Of a stretch of 40,137 nt of DNA, positions 27,346 through 34,374 are shown one piece after another (the stretch's first letter is position 1; every line of letters begins with the position of its first letter). This stretch comes from Clostridia bacterium. GTDB taxonomy: Bacteria; Bacillota; Clostridia; UMGS1883. Position numbers and translations under genes: made by a program. The stretch covers positions 1 to 40,137 of the forward strand of contig JAFVPB010000047.1 in the NCBI GenBank assembly GCA_017505525.1, read 5' to 3'. Below the pieces are notes generated by a model, which was given only the letters and a program-made list of their open reading frames with translations, did not search any database and was not told where the DNA came from.

Positions 27346-28080
27346 TCAATCTATCATAAGTATATTAAGCTCTTCAAGTTTACTGCACGCATTTTTCACT
27401 CTTGCGGCATCGTAATCTTTTAAATCGTGCCCGTCAAAGCCAACGCTGAGCGAAAGATTATTTCTTTTAACAGCATTTATAATTTTTTCGTTTTCAAAAA
27501 ATTCGCTTACGTATTTATGCTCTTTGTAGCCGTGAATTGAATCGTAGTTTACGTTAAGCTCCCAAAACATATTGCGTTCTGCCATTTTTTTAAAGAAATC
27601 ATCCATGTCAAGCCCTTTTTGGGTTATATACAATGGCAAATCGATATGCGCAAGCCCTGTTTTTTTGCATCCGCATCGCGCCGCAAACTCAAGCACATCG
27701 GCCACCGTTGTTTCTTCATACTGAATATTTTCTATAAGGCAATAATCAAACATTGAAACATCCACGCCATCGGGAAGCAGTGTATACCCCAAATCGAGTG
27801 TAGTTATTTCAACTCCGCACCAAACCTCTATACAGTCTTTGTACCTTTCTGCAAGCTTTTTTATATGATTATAATACCTTTCAAGCGCTTTATTATGAAG
27901 CACTGTTTTATAATCCCCGTTTTCATATGATATTCCGGGACTTGCAAGTACAATCCCATGATAATGGTCTGATATTCCCACTTTCTCTATTCCATTTTCT
28001 ATTGCATTTTTTATAACATCTTCCGGTGAATCTTTTCCGCAATATGAATAATATGTATGTGAATGTAAATCCTGTATCAT
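27346..28080 (-). CDS. PHP-domain metallohydrolase
   Basis: 244 residues from ATG 28080 (AGGAGAA upstream). Motifs of the polymerase-and-histidinol-phosphatase fold: DLHSHTYYS (H6, H8), GISDHYHG, a Glu in WCGVEIT, His in GLAHIDLP and the late GFDGHDL. It is related to the HisK/YcdX-type phosphoesterases. The coupling to eutH suggests a role in handling a phosphorylated small molecule connected to ethanolamine, but the substrate is unknown. Confidence 0.8.
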   Translation of the reverse strand: MIQDLHSHTYYSYCGKDSPEDVIKNAIENGIEKVGISDHYHGIVLASPGISYENGDYKTVLHNKALERYYNHIKKLAERYKDCIEVWCGVEITTLDLGYTLLPDGVDVSMFDYCLIENIQYEETTVADVLEFAARCGCKKTGLAHIDLPLYITQKGLDMDDFFKKMAERNMFWELNVNYDSIHGYKEHKYVSEFFENEKIINAVKRNNLSLSVGFDGHDLKDYDAARVKNACSKLEELNILMID

Positions 28081-28127
28081 AATTATTCTCCTATAAGCAT
28101 TTCGCATGTAATGCCCCATTTACCAAG

Positions 28128-28234
28128 AACTTTTCCCTAGAACCCGCAGGAATGTTAGATTTTCCTGCCCGATATGTGAATATTTATTATCGGCAAACTA
28201 ATGTATTAAATTGTATTGACTTGACACGAGTAAA
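28128..28234 (+). repeat. Dispersed repeat, copy A (short form)
   Basis: Shares with copy B (28929-29201), in the same order, AACTTTTCCCTA, TAGAACCCGCAGGAAT, AGATTTTC, ATCGGCAAACTAATGT, TTAAATTGTAT and GACTTGACACGAGTAAA. Copy A also contains two mini-hairpins (GCAGGAA/TTCCTGC and CCGATA/TATCGG). It is about 107 bp and lies between the PHP gene start and the end of the 162-residue gene. Confidence 0.75.
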
Positions 28235-28285
28235 TATTATGGATTTATTCCTTTGCGTTACAAAATTTATACTCTTTTTTAAAAT

Positions 28286-28774
28286 TTACGGACCAAGATA
28301 AATCCATAAGTCTTTCTTTTCGCCCTTTGTAACACTAACACTATTTTTATCTGCATAATAACTTCCCTGTGTATTAACCTTTTCTTCGGCTTCGACATAT
28401 ATAATATCATCTTTTTCTGTAACTGAGATTTTTACATCGTATTTATTCACATGCCACCAATTGGCGTTAAAAATGCCGAATTTTACAGTCACATATTCAT
28501 ATTCTGGAATTTTGTATTCAAAAAGGTTCTCTCCATACATGCCGTCTGGGAATTCAAAATTTCCGTTTTTAATTTCATCAGTATATGTATACCATTCAAT
28601 CTCTGTTCCGTCTATATTAATATTTTCTCCGTTAACAAAAAGGTTTATCGCTCCACGGTTATGCGATAAAAACACATTTATTCCTGCCTCGGAACCAAAA
28701 ATCCACAACAAGCAATAAGCAATCGTCAAAACTATTACACTTATAATTATACCAGAAATTATCTTCTTTTTCAT
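28286..28774 (-). CDS. Uncharacterised membrane-anchored protein
   Basis: 162 residues from ATG 28774 (GTGGGA upstream); a longer start at 28804 is possible. One N-terminal transmembrane segment (about 5-26, IISGIIISVIVLTIAYCLLWIF) and an external region rich in Tyr, Trp, Asn and Glu, likely beta-rich. No family recognised. The gene is bracketed by inverted copies of CTTGACACGAGTA (28221-28233 and 28811-28823), as if carried as a cassette. Confidence 0.6.
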   Translation of the reverse strand: MKKKIISGIIISVIVLTIAYCLLWIFGSEAGINVFLSHNRGAINLFVNGENINIDGTEIEWYTYTDEIKNGNFEFPDGMYGENLFEYKIPEYEYVTVKFGIFNANWWHVNKYDVKISVTEKDDIIYVEAEEKVNTQGSYYADKNSVSVTKGEKKDLWIYLGP

Positions 28775-28810
28775 TTTCCCACTTCTTTCTGCTCTATTCA
28801 ACATAATTCC

Positions 28811-28823
28811 TACTCGTGTCAAG
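28811..28823 (-). repeat. Inverted GAC-box (CTTGACACGAGTA)
   Basis: Exact reverse complement of the box that ends repeats A and B; the downstream bases ATTATG also match those after the box in A. With copy A it flanks the 28286-28774 gene. The rest of 28775-28928 holds only this box and AT-rich DNA without a gene. Confidence 0.65.
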
Positions 28824-28928
28824 AGTGGAGAACAGTGAATAATAAGAACCGTCACGAAATATAACGAAATCAAAGATTTCTATATTTTGGAGAACCTTGA
28901 TACTCGCAAGCTCGTATTAGGACCTACT

Positions 28929-29201
28929 AACTTTTCCCTATTTTTTCAACTGTTTTTCTTTTAACACTTTTTCTTAGAACCCGCAGGAATATCAGATTTT
29001 CTCGCTCCCGTTACCAGAAGTAAAAATGCTTGCTTGCAAGGGCATTTTTGCGACGCCGTCAATATTGCAAATGTGCGAAGCACATTGGCGACTTTAGTCG
29101 CAAAGACTTGCATCGCAAGGCTTGTTGCATATATTATAATATATGTAAATATCAAAATCGGCAAACTAATGTTTAAATTGTATGGACTTGACACGAGTAA
29201 A
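28929..29201 (+). repeat. Dispersed repeat, copy B (long form with mini-hairpins)
   Basis: Same blocks as copy A but with an extra ~35 bp after AACTTTTCCCTA and about 130 bp in the middle. The extra middle part is a chain of small perfect hairpins: AAAAATGC/GCATTTTT (29022-29049), ATGTGC-GAA-GCACAT (29071-29085), GCGACT-TT-AGTCGC (29088-29101) and TTGC-ATC-GCAA (29108-29118). It ends in GACTTGACACGAGTAAA directly before the stop of the next gene. Confidence 0.7.
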
Positions 29202-29203
29202 AT

Positions 29204-29740
29204 TTATAGATATTTCGAAAACACATTAACATACCTTGTATCAAAGCTAACGGATGTTATTTTACTATAAGGAATTTCATACAACTCTTCTTCCCAAATT
29301 CCATCTGCATCAAAGTGTTGCATTACAACTTTTGTTTTAGTAGCTTTAATAATTCTTCCAATTACAAATGAATAATCATCTTCTTGAGCTTTTTCATTCT
29401 CGACTATAATATTTTTGTTTTGTTCTTTTAACGATGTAAATATTGTTTGCCAATCTGACATATCAATATTGGGTTCTAAAATTCTTTCACTAATTTTTTC
29501 CTCTTGAATCATAGAAAGAATTTTACCATCTTGATATTCTGCCTTAACTACATCCTTAAAACGCCTGATTGAATATCCATTTAAAATAAAGTCTTCTTCA
29601 TTAGCACACAAAAAAAGTTTATCATTTATAAGCAAAGGAAAAACAAACCATGTATTATCGTCATAGTCAAACTTTACCCTACATAATTGTCTTTTTTCTA
29701 TTGAATTATTTAAAAGTATTTTTATATCACTTTTTTTCAT
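29204..29740 (-). CDS. Uncharacterised protein
   Basis: 178 residues from ATG 29740 (GAAAGGAA upstream). No signal peptide or membrane segment. It has two similar beta-rich parts: an early FDYDDNTWFVFPLLINDKLFLCANEEDF-like stretch and a late HFDADGIWEEELYEIPYSKITSVSFDTRY-like stretch, suggestive of small barrel folds. From memory, similar hypothetical proteins are common in Clostridia, but I cannot name a family. It is the first gene inside the second GAC-box segment and follows the four-helix-bundle gene by 43 nt. Confidence 0.6.
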   Translation of the reverse strand: MKKSDIKILLNNSIEKRQLCRVKFDYDDNTWFVFPLLINDKLFLCANEEDFILNGYSIRRFKDVVKAEYQDGKILSMIQEEKISERILEPNIDMSDWQTIFTSLKEQNKNIIVENEKAQEDDYSFVIGRIIKATKTKVVMQHFDADGIWEEELYEIPYSKITSVSFDTRYVNVFSKYL

Positions 29741-29783
29741 AATGTATTTCCTTTCGCAAAATTTGACAAAGTTCACACTTGTA

Positions 29784-30143
29784 TTAATTATCTTTTTTAT
29801 TCTTAACGGTGTTAATTGAAGACATCAACATTCTGCGAATTTGTCCGCACTCATTGAGTATAATCTTATATTGTTCATCAGACAAATACCCTGTCCTATT
29901 TAGAAGTTCTAACCAATATTCTGATTCATAACACTCTTTCAACGCTATCTGCATTTTAGCAATAAAATCTGCAGTACCATGTGCATATTTTGATTCATGA
30001 ATATTCGCACCTATGGATGTCCCAGAACGCATAAGCTGATTTGTTAATACACTTTCTCTTTTTGTTTCCTTTATAGATTTGCACATATTTATAATTTCAA
30101 CTGAAAAATCTTTTGCTTTTTCAAGCACTATACTTTCTGCCAT
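29784..30143 (-). CDS. Four-helix-bundle protein (S23 / 23S rRNA intervening-sequence family)
   Basis: 119 residues with the family pattern: an N-terminal helix (VLEKAKDFSVEIINMCK), the loop LMRSGTSIGANIHES, then KMQIALKECYESEYWLELL and a terminal helix pair. The fold is that of the proteins encoded in 23S rRNA intervening sequences and of the Avd accessory protein of diversity-generating retroelements. Here there is no rRNA or reverse transcriptase. The start has GGATGTGAT upstream, and the leader immediately before it is the 30169-30362 hairpin array. Function of the family is not settled; nucleic-acid binding is the usual assumption. Confidence 0.88.
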   Translation of the reverse strand: MAESIVLEKAKDFSVEIINMCKSIKETKRESVLTNQLMRSGTSIGANIHESKYAHGTADFIAKMQIALKECYESEYWLELLNRTGYLSDEQYKIILNECGQIRRMLMSSINTVKNKKDN

Positions 30144-30168
30144 AATATCACATCCAATAAATTATTTT

Positions 30169-30362
30169 AGCTAAATTTTGAACTAAAAGTTCAAAGCTAA
30201 ATTATTCCGCTTTGCTACATAGCTAAATTACCCCTTTGGAGTAGCTAAATTAAATTCGCTTTTGTAGCTGACCGCAAGGTCAATTTAGCTACGAAGTAAT
30301 TTAGCTGAACTTGTTCAATTTAGCTCGCGGAACGCGAATTTAGCTGCATTGCTTTGCAACGC
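30169..30362 (-). repeat. Inverted array of nine AATTTAGCT / AGCTAAATT units separated by mini-hairpins
   Basis: AGCTAAATT occurs at 30169, 30195, 30221 and 30243; a bare AGCT lies at 30266; the centre is GACC-GCAA-GGTC (30270-30281); then AATTTAGCT at 30282, 30298, 30317 and 30337. Most spacers are themselves palindromes: TTGAACT-AAA-AGTTCAA, ACCCC-TTT-GGAGT, GAAC-TT-GTTC, CGCG-GAA-CGCG, TTGC-TTT-GCAA. The whole forms a large interrupted inverted repeat in the leader of the four-helix-bundle gene. Spacer sequences all differ, so it is not CRISPR. Confidence 0.85.
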
Positions 30363-30377
30363 TCATGTCAAGTCAGG
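30362..30377 (-). repeat. Degenerate GAC-box at the upstream edge of the array
   Basis: Minus strand GACTTGACATGAG compared with GACTTGACACGAG at 29185-29197: one change in 13. Together they bracket the 178-residue gene, the four-helix-bundle gene and the array. Confidence 0.5.
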
Positions 30378-30403
30378 ATTAAAAATTTATATTATCAACG
30401 CAC

Positions 30404-31210
30404 TTAAAAAGCTTCGGGGCAAAGTCCGTTTGAAATGAAATCGTTATTTTTCACAAGTCCCTCTCCGTATCCTGCCGGGCGCATATACTTTTTGAAAGGG
30501 TCTATATCCATCGAAATTGCTCCGACATCTTTTCCCATATCCTTAAGAATTTCTCCATCAGGTGCAACAATCATCGAGCATCCGCCGCGCTCGTTGCTAT
30601 CCATAGAATAAGAAGACCTTAAAACATAAGCATTGCACCTGAAAGCCGCCAGCTTTGCCTGGGCACGGATAATATCTGTGCGTTCTCCGCGCTGATATCC
30701 AGGAACAAGAATTATATCGGCATTCCCTTTAGCGATATGTTCTATCTGCTCGCTGAAATACACATCATAACACGTCATAAAACCAAACTTTACACCATCG
30801 AGCTCGCACAAGCATTTGCATTTACCTGAAGCATTTCCTCTTTCCATACCAAGCTTGATTTCCGATGGTGGAAGATGCTGTTTATCGTAAACAAACGCAA
30901 CTTTTCCGCTTTTATCGAATAAGTAGGTGCTGTTTTTTATCTTCCCATCGCGGCGCTCTATCACGTTTATTGAAACATACGCCTCTTTCTCTTTGGCTAT
31001 CCTCGATGCGTTTTCAAGCATAAATTCTGCACGCAAAATTGCCGCAAGCTCACTTTTGCTATCAGAAAGTCCGCCCGCATTTGAATATTCAGGTGCTACA
31101 ATAAGACCGCCTTTGGGAACTTTTTCAAGTTCTTCAATTATAAACTTTGCTATTTTTTCATCAGGATTTTCTCCTGAAAAATATTTTGGTTGAATAACTG
31201 TTACGTTCAT
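30404..31210 (-). CDS. Carbon-nitrogen hydrolase (nitrilase superfamily)
   Basis: 268 residues with the complete catalytic triad Glu41 (VAPEYS), Lys110 (YDKQHLP) and Cys147 (MTCYDV). Cytoplasmic. Members act on nitriles or linear amides such as omega-amides and carbamoyl compounds; no sub-branch can be assigned. It starts 9 nt after the DNA glycosylase stop, with GAGGTG upstream, so the two are co-transcribed although their functions look unrelated. Confidence 0.88.
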   Translation of the reverse strand: MNVTVIQPKYFSGENPDEKIAKFIIEELEKVPKGGLIVAPEYSNAGGLSDSKSELAAILRAEFMLENASRIAKEKEAYVSINVIERRDGKIKNSTYLFDKSGKVAFVYDKQHLPPSEIKLGMERGNASGKCKCLCELDGVKFGFMTCYDVYFSEQIEHIAKGNADIILVPGYQRGERTDIIRAQAKLAAFRCNAYVLRSSYSMDSNERGGCSMIVAPDGEILKDMGKDVGAISMDIDPFKKYMRPAGYGEGLVKNNDFISNGLCPEAF

Positions 31211-31219
31211 AATTTTTAT

Positions 31220-31705
31220 TCACCTCTGAATTTCTTTTATCACTTTCCATTTTTCGCAAAGCCTTTCAACAGACCATGCAGCATTTGCAGGAGAAGTGGA
31301 TGGCAAACACAGTGCATCTCTTTTTATTTTGGATTTTGTATACTTTTTAAAGTATTTTTCTGCCGTTTTGCCATTAATAAAAATGGCTTTAATATCGGCT
31401 TCGTTTAAAATTTTTGAAAGGTCGTTTACTTTCACGTTTTTAATAGAACTATCCGCGCTTCCCTCTATCTCGCACGAAGCGATAACGTCCCACAAGGCAA
31501 CGCCGTTTTCAAATAAAAGCTTCTTTTTTTCTTCGATTGTTTCAGGCACATCGCATTCAAACACAGCTGCTATCACTTTCCAGAAGCGGTTTTGCGGATG
31601 ACCGTAAAAAAACATTTGCTCACGTGATTTTACCGAGGGAAAACTCCCTAAAATCAAAACCTTGGAGTCTTTATTATATAAAGGCGGAAACGGATGTTCT
31701 GTCAT
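31220..31705 (-). CDS. DNA-deoxyinosine / uracil-DNA glycosylase family protein
   Basis: 161 residues of the UDG superfamily: motif 1 LILGSFPSVKSREQMFFYGHPQNRFWK (the GSFPS and HPQNRFW pattern of the family-6 hypoxanthine-DNA glycosylases) and the C-terminal LPSTSPAN motif. It should excise deaminated bases in base-excision repair. The start is ATG 31705 behind GAGGTGAT. Confidence 0.88.
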   Translation of the reverse strand: MTEHPFPPLYNKDSKVLILGSFPSVKSREQMFFYGHPQNRFWKVIAAVFECDVPETIEEKKKLLFENGVALWDVIASCEIEGSADSSIKNVKVNDLSKILNEADIKAIFINGKTAEKYFKKYTKSKIKRDALCLPSTSPANAAWSVERLCEKWKVIKEIQR

Positions 31706-31732
31706 TTTATCACCTCATCAAAAGTTAGTTTT

Positions 31733-31761
31733 ATTTTAGCACAAACAAAAAGAAATGGCAA
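31733..31761 (-). promoter_or_regulatory. Possible promoter of the glycosylase-nitrilase pair overlapping a terminator hairpin
   Basis: Minus strand: TTGCCA (31761-31756), 17-bp spacer, TAAAAT (31738-31733). The -35 lies in the distal arm of the duplicated terminator hairpin, so the hairpin copy left behind by the element would preserve it. Confidence 0.4.
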
Positions 31762-31781
31762 TGCCTTTTACGCATTGCCAT
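31755..31781 (-). terminator. Terminator hairpin, left duplicate (27 bp)
   Basis: ATGGCAATGC and GCATTGCCAT around CTTTTAC. On the minus strand it is followed by TTTCTTTTTG, the original U-tract of the GH4 gene terminator. Identical to 32056-32082. Confidence 0.88.
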
Positions 31782-32055
31782 CAGACCGTCGAAAAAGTCG
31801 GTCAACCACAAGCAAAATTATATTTTTATAAATTTGTAGGGTTCGGCGTCCTCGACGAACCGTTAACAATATAATTTTTATCAAAAAAATTAAAAGTTAA
31901 GAAAGCCCCTGAAAACGTGGTTTTCTGGGGCTTTTGCTTGCTTCTGTCCAATACAATCTCTACCGTACCATCGTACGCCGACGAGTTTGTATTGAACAGA
32001 TTTACCTTCCTTTTTTCCAGTCTGCCAGCGTGCCGATAGGTTTATCGACACGCTG
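31782..32055 (-). mobile_element. 274-bp structured non-coding element, copy 2 (inverted)
   Basis: Reverse complement of copy 1 with 16 differences, one of them a single-base insertion (about 94 percent identity). All five stem-loops are kept: in the third, T-A becomes C-G and G-C becomes A-T, while the loop GTG becomes CAC. It is flanked by exact 27-bp copies of the GH4 terminator hairpin. A 50-codon open frame exists in both copies, but nearly all substitutions in it change the amino acid and it has no proper start, so it is not taken as a gene. Confidence 0.85.
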
Positions 32056-32082
32056 ATGGCAATGCCTTTTACGCATTGCCAT
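32056..32082 (-). terminator. Terminator hairpin, right duplicate (27 bp)
   Basis: Exact copy of 31755-31781, 6 nt past the GH4 stop. On the minus strand it is followed by the element (CAGCGTG), not by a T-run, so GH4 transcripts should read on into the element. Confidence 0.88.
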
Positions 32083-32088
32083 TTCCTT

Positions 32089-33408
32089 TTATATAAATTT
32101 CGGCAGATAATCTCCGTGAGCTTCAATCAGCTCGTCCGTCATTTTTTTGATTGTATCAATATCAAGCTCCGCTGCCGTATGCGGGTCCATCATAGCCGCC
32201 TGATAAATGTATTCTTTTTTGCGGGTTTTAGCCGCCTCTATTGTAAGAAGCTGAACTGCAATGTTTGACATATTCATTGCCGCGCACGCAAGCGGAAGCG
32301 TTCCCACGTGGCAAGGGGTAATTCCCGAACCGTTTACAAGGCAGGGCACCTCAACGCAGGCATCTTCAGGGAAATTCGTTATTAAATGGCCTTTATTCAG
32401 CACATTACCGCCTATCTGATAAGGTTTGTTTTCCACAATGCTCTGCATTATGTGGGAAGCGTATTCAATGCTTCTCTCGTGCTCCTTAACGCCGTTTTTA
32501 AGAAGCTCCTGATATTCAGTTTTCCACGCCTCAATCTGGTTTACGCAACGACGCGGGTATTCGTCAAGCGGAATATTGTATTTTTCAATAAGCTCGGGAT
32601 ATCTGCTTTTAATATAGAATGGATTGTATTCGGCATTATGCTCGCTCGATTCGGTGCAGTAATAACCAAAGTTTCTGATATAGTCCATACGAACTTTATT
32701 ATCAGCTTCGGGATTTTCCATATATGCATCGATTTTCGATTTAATTTCGGGATACAAATCGTTGCCGTTTTTATCCTTGATTTCAAGAAGCCACGCCATA
32801 TGGTTTATACCTGCGATAACATCGCGTACCCCTTCAAGCTTATCTTCCATACCAAGGCTTTTGAGCAGCGATTTCGAGCAAACCTGAACACTGTGGCAAA
32901 GCCCGATCGTATTAACAGGTGTGTGCTTTTGCATATAACCCGTGAGTATTCCCATAGGGTTTGTGTAGTTCAACAAAAGTGCATCGGGGCAAACCTCTGC
33001 CATATCGCTTGCAAATTCTTCCATAACGGGGATTGTGCGCAGTGCACGCATAATTCCGCCTATTCCAAGCGTATCGGCAATTGTTTGCCTTAAGCCGTAT
33101 TTTTTCGGTATTTCAAAATCTATGATTGTGCATGGGTCGTATCCGCCAACCTGAATGGCATTCACAACGAAATCAGCGCCTTTAAGTGCCGCTTTTCTCT
33201 GGCTTTCTCCCACATAGCATTCAATTTTTCCAAAACCGCCCTTAACCTTGCGCATAGCCTCAAGAATTACGCGGCTTTCCTCGATGCGCTCGCCATCAAT
33301 ATCGTAAAGAGCAAAAGTGCTGTCTTTTAAAGAATCAACGCACATACAGTCGCCAATTACGTTTCTTGCAAAAACGGTGCTCCCCGCACCCATAAATGTA
33401 ATTTTCAT
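32089..33408 (-). CDS. GH4 alpha-galactosidase/alpha-glucosidase family enzyme
   Basis: 439 residues. NAD-binding GAGSTVFA at the N-terminus, substrate-binding LLNYTNPMGI (N150), the metal ligands Cys171-His172 (GLCHSVQ) and His203 (INHMAW) define an NAD- and Mn-dependent GH4 enzyme of the MelA/AglA/LplD group. Cytoplasmic. Galactoside, glucoside or galacturonide substrates cannot be separated by eye. It is divergent from the AraC regulator at 33509 with overlapping promoters, so it is probably its target. Confidence 0.93.
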   Translation of the reverse strand: MKITFMGAGSTVFARNVIGDCMCVDSLKDSTFALYDIDGERIEESRVILEAMRKVKGGFGKIECYVGESQRKAALKGADFVVNAIQVGGYDPCTIIDFEIPKKYGLRQTIADTLGIGGIMRALRTIPVMEEFASDMAEVCPDALLLNYTNPMGILTGYMQKHTPVNTIGLCHSVQVCSKSLLKSLGMEDKLEGVRDVIAGINHMAWLLEIKDKNGNDLYPEIKSKIDAYMENPEADNKVRMDYIRNFGYYCTESSEHNAEYNPFYIKSRYPELIEKYNIPLDEYPRRCVNQIEAWKTEYQELLKNGVKEHERSIEYASHIMQSIVENKPYQIGGNVLNKGHLITNFPEDACVEVPCLVNGSGITPCHVGTLPLACAAMNMSNIAVQLLTIEAAKTRKKEYIYQAAMMDPHTAAELDIDTIKKMTDELIEAHGDYLPKFI

Positions 33409-33428
33409 AGCAATTCCTCCTCACCTCG

Positions 33429-33466
33429 ATTATAGTTTGACAACAAGTAAAAGTAAATGGTATAAT
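33429..33466. promoter_or_regulatory. Overlapping divergent promoters of GH4 and its AraC regulator
   Basis: Plus strand: TTGACA (33437-33442), 18-bp spacer, TATAAT (33461-33466) for the regulator. Minus strand: TTTACT (33457-33452), 17-bp spacer, TATAAT (33434-33429) for GH4. The two core promoters lie on top of each other, so the same DNA cannot easily fire both at once. Confidence 0.7.
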
Positions 33467-33508
33467 ATGATTAAAATTTGTCATTTTGTTGTTTTTTGGA
33501 GGAGAGTT

Positions 33509-34282
33509 ATGTTTCATTCTGTTATAGTGAGCGACGAGGGATACCGTGGCTTAAACCCTGTGGAATTTGGCTTTGAAGAGTGTGAAAACGGGCATTTTTA
33601 CGGCCCTGCCATCCGCACATACTGGCTTATACATTTTGTTGTTTCAGGGTTTGGCATTTTCAGAATAGAGGGCAAAGAGTATAATATAAAACCGGGCGAA
33701 ATGTTTATAATTCCTCCATACGTTGAAACCTACTACAAGGCTGACGACCAGAATCCGTGGAGTTATATATGGATTGGATTTACCACTGATATGCCGCTGC
33801 CGAAAGCTCTTCCCCACACGCTGAATCTGCCCGATGCAGCAGAAATATTTAACGCAATGAAAAACTGCGAGGATTTTTCCAGTGGCAGAAGTGCCTTTCT
33901 TTCCGCCCGTTTATGGGATTTATTCGCACTTATTTCAGGCAAAGAAAAAAAGCAGGGCGATTATGTGAAATCAGCGCTTGATTGCATTCATTCGCAGTAT
34001 ATGACGGGGATTACGATAGACGAAATTGCAACTAAACTAAATATCGACAGAACATATTTCTACACACTTTTCAAAAAGAAAATGGGCGTTTCCCCAAAAC
34101 AGTATTTACTTAACCACAGGATGAATATTGCCGCATCGCTTCTTTCAGAGCAAAACACCTCTGTTTCAACTGCAGGCTATTCTGTGGGTTATAGCGACGT
34201 GTTTACCTTTTCCAAAATGTTTAAACGCCATTTTGGTATTTCCCCCTCTGTATACGCCAAAAAAGAAAGAGAGCATTTATAA
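33509..34282 (+). CDS. AraC-family transcriptional regulator (GH4 locus)
   Basis: 257 residues from ATG 33509, with GGAGGAGAG upstream; an in-frame extension to 33317 would run into GH4 and is rejected. N-terminal AraC_binding-type cupin (YWLIHFVVSGFGIFRIEGKEY, KPGEMFIIPPYVETYY) and a C-terminal double helix-turn-helix (GITIDEIATKLNIDRTYFYTLFKK; GYSVGYSDVFTFSKMFKRHFGISPS). Likely sugar-responsive regulator of the divergent GH4 gene. Confidence 0.93.
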   Translation: MFHSVIVSDEGYRGLNPVEFGFEECENGHFYGPAIRTYWLIHFVVSGFGIFRIEGKEYNIKPGEMFIIPPYVETYYKADDQNPWSYIWIGFTTDMPLPKALPHTLNLPDAAEIFNAMKNCEDFSSGRSAFLSARLWDLFALISGKEKKQGDYVKSALDCIHSQYMTGITIDEIATKLNIDRTYFYTLFKKKMGVSPKQYLLNHRMNIAASLLSEQNTSVSTAGYSVGYSDVFTFSKMFKRHFGISPSVYAKKEREHL

Positions 34283-34288
34283 ATAATC

Positions 34289-34324
34289 AAAGCCATACAA
34301 ACAGATAGCTGTTTGTATGGCTTT
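34289..34324. terminator. Terminator after the GH4-locus AraC gene
   Basis: A 16-bp perfect stem (AAAGCCATACAAACAG with its complement) around ATAG, with T-rich DNA on the plus side (TGAATTTTCTT). It can also end the converging minus-strand gene. Confidence 0.85.
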
Positions 34325-34374
34325 TGAATTTTCTTATATGCTTTTCTTAAGTTTTCTGATTCAACAACGAAGAA

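Noticed and set aside
26453-27415. 320-codon plus-strand frame opposite eutH
   Set aside because: Antisense shadow of a hydrophobic gene: rich in Ile/Ser/Pro, no ribosome site, no family features.
28218-28240. TTGACA within the GAC-box as a promoter -35
   Set aside because: No suitable -10 hexamer at 16-18 bp in any of the copies.
28961-29194. 77-codon minus-strand frame in repeat B
   Set aside because: Made of the repeat and its mini-hairpins, no ribosome site, no counterpart in copy A.
30169-30362. CRISPR array
   Set aside because: Repeat is only 9 bp, changes orientation at the centre, spacers are 7-17 bp and palindromic, and no cas gene is present.
31890-32126. 78-codon minus-strand frame running through element copy 2
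   Set aside because: Starts in the GH4 gene's 3' end, spans the target duplication, and the part shared with copy 1 changes mostly at amino-acid-altering positions while hairpins are kept.
33317-33508. N-terminal extension of the second AraC regulator
   Set aside because: It would overlap the divergent GH4 gene and both promoters; ATG 33509 follows GGAGGAGAG.
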